Below the pieces are notes generated by a model, which was not told where the DNA came from, searched no databases, and was given only the letters and a program-made list of their open reading frames with translations. The translations under genes and the position numbers were made by a program. Below are positions 6,266 to 11,871 of a stretch of 12,715 nucleotides of DNA, in pieces. The DNA is from Actinomycetota bacterium (GTDB lineage Bacteria; Actinomycetota; Thermoleophilia; Gaiellales; Gaiellaceae): assembly GCA_020029625.1 (NCBI GenBank), contig JAIBJP010000035.1:1-12715 (forward strand), in the 5' to 3' direction. The first letter of the stretch is position 1; each line of letters starts with the position of its first letter.

Positions 6266-7605
6266 CTGGGCTCGGACCGGCCGAGGGCGCGGAAAAGCGC
6301 CTCGACGACCGTAGGGTCGAACTGGCCGCCGGCATGCCGTTCGACCTCCGCGCGCGCCTCGTGCTCCGGGAGCGCCGCGCGGTACGGGCGGTCGGTCGTC
6401 ATAGCGTTGTAGGCGTCGCAACAGGCGACGATCCGAGCGACGAGCGGGATCTCCTCGCCCGACAACCCGTCCGGGTAACCGCCTCCGTCCCAGCGCTCGT
6501 GGCAGGAGCGCACGACGGCTCCCACCTGTCCGAGGAGGCCGCCCACCTTCTCGAGCATCCGCTCGCCTTCGATCGTGTGCGTATTCATGAGCGCGCGCTC
6601 GTCTTCCGTCAGCGGGCCGGGTTTGTTGATGATCTCCTTCGGGATCCGCACCTTGCCGACGTCGTGGAGGAGAGCGACGAATTCGACGTCGCGGCGCTCC
6701 TGGCTGCCCAGGCCGAGCTCGTCCGCGACAGCCACGGCGAGATCGACCACCTCGCGGCTGTGGGTTCCGGTGTATGCGTCGTCGGCCTCGACCACGTCTC
6801 CGAGCAGGAAGGCCGTCCCCCGGTACGCCGCGCTGAGCTCGAGGGCATGGTCGATGTGCAGCCTGCGCTCGCGCGCGAAGACAGAGAGCAAGAGGATCAG
6901 GGGCAACGCGAGCAGGAAGCCGTAGTCGTCGTCCACGGCGGCGAAAGCGACCGCCAGGCCGACCGAGGCGAGCGCCGAGTCCACGAGCCAGACCAGGCTC
7001 ATGGCTCGGAGCTGCGCCGTTGGGCGCACGCCCAGCGTGAGGCGCTCGTGCGCAGCCGAGCTGGCGAAGTCGGCCGCGAGCTGCGCGGCGAGAGCGCCGA
7101 TGTAGACGGGGACGCTTGCGAGGGCGGGCGGCGCCTCGCCTGCCGCGCTGAGGACGGCGACCGGCCCGAAGACGTACCAGCCGTTCACAAGCGATAGGAA
7201 CACGCGCTCGATGTGGATCGAGCGGCGTGCGTAATCGATGGCGCCTCCGAGCACGATTCCGCCGGCGACGAGAAACGGAACCCAAGCAAGTGGAGCCACG
7301 AAGAGCATCGGCACGAGCACGAGCTGCGTCGGCACGGCGAATCCGGTTCCCACCTCGAAGTCCAGCCGGAAGGCGAGACCGTATGCGGCCAGCAGGAGGA
7401 GAAGGACGAGGATGCCAGGCCGGCGATCGGACTCGGGGAGGAGCGCAGCTGCGATAGTGGCCGCGACGAGGAACCCGCCCCCAAGCGCGAGTGAGGACAG
7501 CCATTCGCGCCTGGCGAGCTCCCGCGGCCGCCTGGCGCGAAGATCGCCGATGGCGTCCTCGACGGCCGGGTCGAGCGTCGCCTGATGGGTCGCCACATTC
7601 GCCAT
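6262..7605 (-). CDS. Membrane-bound HD-GYP domain phosphodiesterase
   Basis: Likely hydrolyses cyclic dinucleotides (c-di-GMP class) in the cytoplasm under control of a membrane domain. The first ~35 residues are polar; residues about 35-245 hold roughly seven hydrophobic segments of an unnamed sensory type (REWLSSLALGGGFLVAATIA, PTQLVLVPMLFVAPLAWVPF and others). The C-terminal ~180 residues are HD-GYP: GTHSREVV, HDVGKVRIPKEIINKPGPL, NTHTIEGERML, ERWDGGGYPDGLSGEEIPL, DAYNAMTTDRPYR and GGQFDP. The usual HHE before WDG is CHE here. I use the ATG at 7605; it has no good ribosome site, and a TTG at 7719 in the same frame would add 38 residues and absorb the inverted-repeat cluster. It converges on the kinase-like gene and is divergent from the secreted protein. 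Confidence 0.92.
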   Translation of the reverse strand: MANVATHQATLDPAVEDAIGDLRARRPRELARREWLSSLALGGGFLVAATIAAALLPESDRRPGILVLLLLLAAYGLAFRLDFEVGTGFAVPTQLVLVPMLFVAPLAWVPFLVAGGIVLGGAIDYARRSIHIERVFLSLVNGWYVFGPVAVLSAAGEAPPALASVPVYIGALAAQLAADFASSAAHERLTLGVRPTAQLRAMSLVWLVDSALASVGLAVAFAAVDDDYGFLLALPLILLLSVFARERRLHIDHALELSAAYRGTAFLLGDVVEADDAYTGTHSREVVDLAVAVADELGLGSQERRDVEFVALLHDVGKVRIPKEIINKPGPLTEDERALMNTHTIEGERMLEKVGGLLGQVGAVVRSCHERWDGGGYPDGLSGEEIPLVARIVACCDAYNAMTTDRPYRAALPEHEARAEVERHAGGQFDPTVVEALFRALGRSEPS

Positions 7606-7660
7606 GTGCGCAGAGGAATCGGTCGAGGGCGCCTCTCGCTTGACGTGCGCCCCCGGGAAT

Positions 7661-7704
7661 CCCTCGTTCGAGGGCTTCAGACCACCTGAAGGGGTGATCG
7701 CCCC
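7661..7704. promoter_or_regulatory. Cluster of three adjacent inverted repeats in divergent region
   Basis: Three dyad symmetries lie end to end between the HD-GYP and secreted-protein genes: CCCTCG-TT-CGAGGG (7661-7674), CTTCAG-N5-CTGAAG (7675-7691), and GGGGTGATCGCCCC (7691-7704, one T/G mismatch). They could be operators for the divergent pair or stems of an RNA leader. Chance hairpins are common in GC-rich DNA, so this is a candidate only. If the HD-GYP gene really starts at TTG 7719 the cluster is coding. Confidence 0.35.
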
Positions 7705-7742
7705 GGGCCGCGAGATCAAGCAGAGTCAATACCGGAGAGTGT

Positions 7743-8369
7743 GTGGGAAAGCGGCCCCTGTTCATCCTTGCTGTGATCGTCTGCGCACTCGCGCCGGCGG
7801 CTCCAGCACATGCGAGCCTCCTTACCGGTGTGCTTCCGGGGCTGGTCTCGCCGTCGGACACGCCGGCCACCTGCGACACCAAGACTTCGCAGCCATTCGC
7901 GCGCTGGGGCGACACGAGGAACTACGTCCTTGTCCCCGGCGGCTCGTTCGAGTCCGGGGCCGCAGGCTGGAAGCTGAACGGGGGAGCGAAGGTCGTCTCC
8001 GGGAACGAGCCTTTCTACGTACGCTCGACGGCCGACCGGTATTCGCTCTACCTGCCGCCGGGAAGCTCGGCGACGACCCCGCCGATGTGCTTCGGCCTCG
8101 GCGACTGGAACGCGCGCTTCTTCTCGGTCGGCTCGGGAACGGTGCGAGTCAAGATCGTGGTCAAGAGCCTCCTCGGCGTTGTCAGCATCCTCGACGGCGG
8201 AGCGGCGTCGAGCGGCTCGACGTGGCGGCCGTCTCCGCAGGTGGGTCTGCTCCTCACCAACGTCACGGGGCTGCTCGCCGTGGACAGCATCTCGCTGCGC
8301 TTCGTCCCGGCGAACACGGCCGGAATTCGGATCGACGACGTCTATCTCGATCCGTGGAAATCCGGCTAG
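7743..8369 (+). CDS. Secreted hypothetical protein, beta-sandwich-like
   Basis: A 208-residue exported protein of unknown function. The signal peptide is clear: GKRP, hydrophobic LFILAVIVCALAPAAP, then a cleavage-type AHA-S near residue 24. The mature part has CDTKTSQPFARWGD, YVLVPGGSFESGAAGWKLNG, VSGNEPFYV, RYSLYLPPGSSATTPPMCFG and a terminal IRIDDVYLDPW. The alternating polar/hydrophobic pattern and the GGSFESG...GW opening suggest a carbohydrate-binding-module-like jelly roll, but no ligand site is recognised. I recall similar hypothetical proteins from Thermoleophilia genomes, often in several copies; this is unverified. Two cysteines (near 44 and 116) could form a disulfide. GTG start with a GGAGA ribosome site. 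Its TAG stop overlaps the convergent glycosylase stop within the palindrome CTAG. Confidence 0.82.
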   Translation: MGKRPLFILAVIVCALAPAAPAHASLLTGVLPGLVSPSDTPATCDTKTSQPFARWGDTRNYVLVPGGSFESGAAGWKLNGGAKVVSGNEPFYVRSTADRYSLYLPPGSSATTPPMCFGLGDWNARFFSVGSGTVRVKIVVKSLLGVVSILDGGAASSGSTWRPSPQVGLLLTNVTGLLAVDSISLRFVPANTAGIRIDDVYLDPWKSG

Positions 8370-9193
8370 CGCAATAGCCGCGAAAGCCGCCGGTCCTTGA
8401 GGACCCGGCCCTCGGTCTGACAGTTGGGGCAGTAGAAGATCGTGTGCTCGTCGAAGTCGACGCGTGCGATCGGCGTTCCGCAGACGGGGCAGGGCTCGCC
8501 CAGACGGTTGTGGATCCGGTACGCCGTCTTGTCCGAGGCCCCGCGCTCGCGGAGCTCCAGGCCCCGAGCCAGCTCACCGTCGATTGCAGCGGCCAGGCGG
8601 GCGACTTCCTCCGGCTCGAGGTCGGTCGTGAGCGCATAGGGCGAGAGCCCGGCGGTGAGAAGGATCTCGTTCGCCCACGCGCGCCCGATGCCGGCGAGCG
8701 AGCGCTGGTCCCGGAGGAAGGCGTGCAGGCGGCGGGAATCGGCGGCCAGGATTTCGGCGAGGCGCTCGGTTCCCAGGCGGTAGGCCTCCGGCCCGAGGTG
8801 GGCGAGCTCCTCGTCGATCGCTTCCGGCCGGTAGAGGCCGACCTTGGCCCGCTTCTTCGGCCCGCCCTCGGTCAGGACGAGCACGGCCCCGTCCGTGAAT
8901 GAGAGCTTGAAAGCAGGTGTTTTCGGCTGCTTCTCCCCCGGGCGGAGGTAGCGGAGGCGGCCCGCGCTCATGAGATGGACGTGGAGGACGAGCTCACCGT
9001 CTTCCGTGCGAAAGAGCAGGTTCTTCCCGCGGCGCTCTACGCCCTCGAAGCGGCGGCCTGCGAGCGCCGTGAGCGGCGGGTCGTACGTCTTCAGCGTCGC
9101 CACGTGCGCCGGGCCGGCCTTCTCGATCGGGTAGACGCGCACCGGGTCGTCGAGCGACCGTCTTAAACCCTCTACTTCAGGAAACTCGGGCAT
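8366..9193 (-). CDS. Fpg/Nei family DNA glycosylase/AP lyase
   Basis: Removes oxidised bases and cuts the resulting abasic site. The 275-residue protein starts MPEFPEVEG: after Met removal, Pro2 is the Schiff-base nucleophile and Glu3 the catalytic acid. Lys57 (RRGKNLLF) is the conserved phosphate/base contact. The helix-two-turn-helix is DQRSLAGIGRAWANEILL; most Fpg proteins have GIGN there. The C-terminal zinc finger is C-x2-C-x16-C-x2-C (CPVCGTPIARVDFDEH...YCPNCQ), but the usual Arg in its tip (GRST) is His (EHTI). It therefore belongs to an Fpg/Nei side branch rather than classical MutM. The ATG at 9193 is fixed by the catalytic N-terminus. The divergent asparaginase gene begins seven bases away, so the promoter must lie inside that gene. 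Confidence 0.93.
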   Translation of the reverse strand: MPEFPEVEGLRRSLDDPVRVYPIEKAGPAHVATLKTYDPPLTALAGRRFEGVERRGKNLLFRTEDGELVLHVHLMSAGRLRYLRPGEKQPKTPAFKLSFTDGAVLVLTEGGPKKRAKVGLYRPEAIDEELAHLGPEAYRLGTERLAEILAADSRRLHAFLRDQRSLAGIGRAWANEILLTAGLSPYALTTDLEPEEVARLAAAIDGELARGLELRERGASDKTAYRIHNRLGEPCPVCGTPIARVDFDEHTIFYCPNCQTEGRVLKDRRLSRLLR

Positions 9194-9200
9194 AGATTCC

Positions 9201-10070
9201 GTGGTGGACCCAATCACAGTAGCCGTGGAGCGGGGAGGGATCGTCGAGTCGCGCCACCGCGTGCACGCCGTCCGCGTCGAGGGCGGCAAGGCCGTCGAGG
9301 CGTGGGGAGATCCCGAGCTTGTGACCTTCATGCGCTCCTCGGCGAAGCCCCTCCAGGCGCTTCCGCTCGTCCGCATCTACGAGAACCTCTCGGACGAGGA
9401 GGTAGCGATCGCGTGCGCCTCGCACGGGGCGGCGCCCGAGCAGCTCGAGGCCGTGAAGCTTCTGCTGGCGCGCTCCTGGTCGAGCGAGGACGATCTCGAG
9501 TGCGGCCCGGTGGAAGGCAGCCGCCTCCGGCACAACTGTTCCGGCAAGCACGCGGGCATGCTGGCCGTCTGCGCCGCCCGCGGCTGGCGCCGTGAGGGCT
9601 ACCGGCTCCCTGACCATCCGTTGCAGAAGGAGATCGCCGCGCTCGTGGCGGAGGCCGCGGGCGCAAGGAAAGCTCTCCCGACGGCGATCGACGGGTGCGG
9701 GGTCGTCACGTTCGCCCTTTCTCTCGCGGACATGGCCGAGGCTTTCGGCCGGCTCGCTCTCGGCGAGCTCGAGGGGGCCGAGAGGATCGTCGCTGCGATG
9801 ACGGCCAAGCCGGAGCTCGTCGAAGGCCCCGGCCGTACGACGACCGAGGTGATGAAGGCGCTTCCGGGCGTGATCGCCAAGGGCGGCGCCGAAGGGCTCC
9901 TCTGCGTGGGCTACCGGGATGGAGTCGGGTTCGCCCTGAAATGCGAGGACGGTGCGTCCCGATCGCTCGGGCCCGCGGCGGGTTCGCTCCTCAACGTTTC
10001 CGCGTTGGCGGAGACGCCGATCGAGAACAGCCGCGGGGACGTGGTCGGCCGCATCGTGGCGCAGGCCTGA
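9201..10070 (+). CDS. Asparaginase II family amidohydrolase
   Basis: Belongs to the Rhizobium-type (ReAV-like) asparaginase family, which hydrolyses L-asparagine to aspartate and ammonia. It is unrelated to the E. coli AnsA/AnsB fold. Motifs are the SxxK-like RSSAKPLQALP (Ser46, Lys49), CASHGA, HNCSGKHAGML and DGCGVVTFALS; the Cys/Lys of HNCSGK and the Cys of DGCG are the known zinc-site residues of ReAV. The later EGPGRTTTEVMKALPG and ENSRGDVVGRIV also fit. At 289 residues it is shorter than ReAV. No signal peptide. Tandem GTG codons at 9201 and 9204 are both possible starts. There is no ribosome site in the seven bases before the glycosylase start, and a TAGATT at 9193-9198 could be a -10 for a leaderless transcript. 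Substrate is inferred from family only. Confidence 0.9.
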   Translation: MVDPITVAVERGGIVESRHRVHAVRVEGGKAVEAWGDPELVTFMRSSAKPLQALPLVRIYENLSDEEVAIACASHGAAPEQLEAVKLLLARSWSSEDDLECGPVEGSRLRHNCSGKHAGMLAVCAARGWRREGYRLPDHPLQKEIAALVAEAAGARKALPTAIDGCGVVTFALSLADMAEAFGRLALGELEGAERIVAAMTAKPELVEGPGRTTTEVMKALPGVIAKGGAEGLLCVGYRDGVGFALKCEDGASRSLGPAAGSLLNVSALAETPIENSRGDVVGRIVAQA

Positions 10071-10095
10071 CAGCGCCCCAACCCTCTGCTATAAC
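10067..10095 (+). promoter_or_regulatory. Strong sigma-70-type promoter for the PAS/kinase operon
   Basis: CTGACA at 10067-10072 and TATAAC at 10090-10095 are separated by exactly 17 bases, close to the TTGACA-N17-TATAAT consensus. The -35 overlaps the stop codon of the asparaginase gene. Transcription would start near 10102, giving a leader of roughly 110 bases before the PAS-array gene. Confidence 0.7.
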
Positions 10096-10122
10096 GCGGA
10101 TCGAGCCAGGAGGGGGACCTTC

Positions 10123-10173
10123 TTGGTCGAAAACGCCCAGCAACACCCATCGCCCAAGGCGCCCGGAACGTAG
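10123..10173 (+). CDS. Possible 16-residue leader peptide (upstream ORF)
   Basis: A perfect AGGAGG at 10108-10113 precedes, by nine bases, a TTG that opens a 16-codon frame (VENAQQHPSPKAPGT) ending in TAG. It lies in the leader of the PAS-array gene, and its stop codon falls at the loop of an inverted repeat (10164-10187). The AGGAGG is otherwise unexplained, since the PAS gene has its own ribosome site. The coding content is too short to test by eye. Confidence 0.25.
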   Translation: MVENAQQHPSPKAPGT

Positions 10174-10187
10174 GCGTCGCCGTTCCG
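10164..10187 (+). promoter_or_regulatory. Leader hairpin upstream of PAS-array gene
   Basis: CGGAACG (10164-10170) and CGTTCCG (10181-10187) are perfect reverse complements with a 10-base loop. The hairpin lies 11 bases before the AAGGAG ribosome site (10199-10204). A CCCCCC run at 10193-10198 could also pair with the upstream GGGGG near 10112-10116. No U-run follows, so it is not a terminator. Confidence 0.35.
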
Positions 10188-10209
10188 CGATACCCCCCAA
10201 GGAGAAGGC

Positions 10210-11871
10210 ATGGCGAAGGCAGTCAAGCCAAGCACGAAGGCCGACGACGGTCGTAACGGCGCGCCGACGGGAGCGCTCGTCGCCGACATCATCATCGCGA
10301 ACGCCCCCGACCCGGTGTTCGTCTCCGACCTCGAAGGCAAGATCCTGCAGGCAAACGACGCCGTCTCGGAGCTCCTCGGCTTCCGCAAGGACGAGGTGCT
10401 CGAGCAATCGCTTTCACGCTTCATCAGCGCAGAGGAGACGCGCGAGTTCACGGCTGCCCTGCGCGAGGTCGTGGAGCACGGCGTCTCGCGCAACGCCGTC
10501 CTGAATCCGCGCTCCGCCTCCGGCGAGGTGATCCCGACGAGCCTCAACGCCTCCGCCCTCCGCGACGAGGACGGGAACGTGATCGGCGCGATCGGGATCC
10601 TCCGGGACATGCGCGAGCTGGACAAGGCGCGCGCGTACGCGGAGAGCCTGATCAAGGACGCCCCCGACCCGGTGTTCGTCTCAGACCTCGAAGGCAAGAT
10701 CCTGCAGGCGAACGACGCGGTCTCCCAGCTCCTCGGCTTCCGCCAGGACGAGGTGCTGGAGCAGTCGCTCTCGCGCTTCATCAGCCCCGAGGAGACGCGC
10801 GAGTTCACTGCGGCGCTCGACGAGGTCGTCCGCCGCGGCGTGACCAGGAACGTCATCCTCAACCCGCGCAGTGCCTCGGGCGAGGTGATCCCGACCACGC
10901 TGAACGCCTCGGCGCTGCGGGATCCCGACGGCCACGTTATCGGCGCGATCGGAGTGCTCCGCGACATGCGCGAGCTGGACAAGGCGCGCGCCTACGCCGA
11001 GCGGCTGATCGAGGACGCTCCCGACCCGGTGTTCGTCTCAGACCTCGAGGGCAAGATCATCCAGGCGAACGACGCTGTCTCGGAGCTCCTCGGCTTCCGC
11101 AAGGACGAAGTGCTGGAGCAGTCGCTCTCGCGCTTCATCAGCCCCGAGGAGACGCGCGAGTTTACCGCGGCGCTCGACGAGGTCGTCGAGCACGGCGTGA
11201 CCCGCAACGCGGTGTTGCACCCGCGCGCCGCGACCGGAGAGGTGATCCCGACCAGCTTGAATGCTTCGGCCCTGCGGGACTCGGAGGGGAACGCGATCGG
11301 CGCGATCGGAGTCCTCCGGGACATGCGCGAGCTGGACAAGGCGCGCGCGTACGCGGAGAGTCTGATCGAGAACGCCCCCGACCCGGTGTTCGTCTCCGAC
11401 CTCGAAGGCAAGATCCTGCAGGCGAACGACGCGGTCTCGCAGCTTCTCGGCTTCCGCCAGGACGAAGTGCTGGAGCAGTCGCTCTCGCGCTTCATCAGCC
11501 CGGAAGAGACCCGTGAGTTCACCGCCGCCCTGCGCGAGGTGGTGGAGCGGGGCGTGACGCGCAACGCGCGTCTCAACCCGCGCAGCGCCTCCGGCGAGGT
11601 GATCCCGACCACGCTCAACGCCTCCGCCCTGCGCGATCCGGACGGAAAGGTGATCGGCGCGATCGGAATCCTCCGTGACATGCGCGCCTACGAAAAGGTC
11701 GTGCACGATCTCGAGCAGTCCAAGGCCGAGCTCCAGGAGAAGATCCTCGACCTCGAGAAGTTCGAGGAGGTCGTCGTGGGCCGCGAGCTGAAGATGATCG
11801 CGCTGGAGAAGGAGCTGGAGCAGCTTCGGGCCGAGGTGGGCCAGGCCGGGCCGGACCAGTCCACGGGCTGA
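10210..11871 (+). CDS. Four-PAS-domain sensor protein with C-terminal coiled coil, no kinase domain
   Basis: A soluble 553-residue protein. After a short polar N-terminus come four PAS domains with starts exactly 119 residues apart (residues 32, 151, 270, 389), each opening APDPVFVSDLEGKI and ending GAIGxLRDMR, joined by the same helical linker ELDKARAYAE. Residues about 493-545 form a charged coiled coil (DLEQSKAELQEKILDLEKF, LEKELEQLRAEV). There is no His-kinase, GGDEF, EAL or transmembrane segment, so it must signal through a partner. PAS domains bind small ligands or cofactors or mediate dimerisation; no heme, flavin or cysteine signature is seen, and ligand is unknown. Ribosome site AAGGAG with five-base spacing. 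The stop codon overlaps the start of the histidine kinase (TGATG), making that kinase the obvious partner. Confidence 0.93.
   Translation: MAKAVKPSTKADDGRNGAPTGALVADIIIANAPDPVFVSDLEGKILQANDAVSELLGFRKDEVLEQSLSRFISAEETREFTAALREVVEHGVSRNAVLNPRSASGEVIPTSLNASALRDEDGNVIGAIGILRDMRELDKARAYAESLIKDAPDPVFVSDLEGKILQANDAVSQLLGFRQDEVLEQSLSRFISPEETREFTAALDEVVRRGVTRNVILNPRSASGEVIPTTLNASALRDPDGHVIGAIGVLRDMRELDKARAYAERLIEDAPDPVFVSDLEGKIIQANDAVSELLGFRKDEVLEQSLSRFISPEETREFTAALDEVVEHGVTRNAVLHPRAATGEVIPTSLNASALRDSEGNAIGAIGVLRDMRELDKARAYAESLIENAPDPVFVSDLEGKILQANDAVSQLLGFRQDEVLEQSLSRFISPEETREFTAALREVVERGVTRNARLNPRSASGEVIPTTLNASALRDPDGKVIGAIGILRDMRAYEKVVHDLEQSKAELQEKILDLEKFEEVVVGRELKMIALEKELEQLRAEVGQAGPDQSTG
10303..11685 (+). 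repeat. Four tandem 357-bp coding repeats (PAS units)
   Basis: Units begin at 10303, 10660, 11017 and 11374, a constant period of 357 bases (119 codons) with no indels between units. The fourth keeps homology to about 11685. By hand alignment over the shared 104 residues, units 2 and 4 differ at 6 positions, 1 and 4 at 9, 1 and 3 at 11, 1 and 2 at 13, and pairs 2/3 and 3/4 at 15 each. Several diagnostic columns alternate A-B-A-B (SELL/SQLL, FRKD/FRQD, PTSL/PTTL), others A-B-B-A (LREVV/LDEVV, GIL/GVL). Confidence 0.95.

Noticed and set aside
6119..7915. 598-codon open frame on the minus strand rich in Arg, Pro and Ala
   Set aside because: It overlaps the HD-GYP gene on the same strand in another frame, has low-complexity composition and no recognisable motif; a GC-rich shadow.
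10303..11685. Tandem repeat considered as CRISPR or non-coding satellite
   Set aside because: Period of 357 is a multiple of three, the frame is open throughout and each unit translates to a PAS domain.
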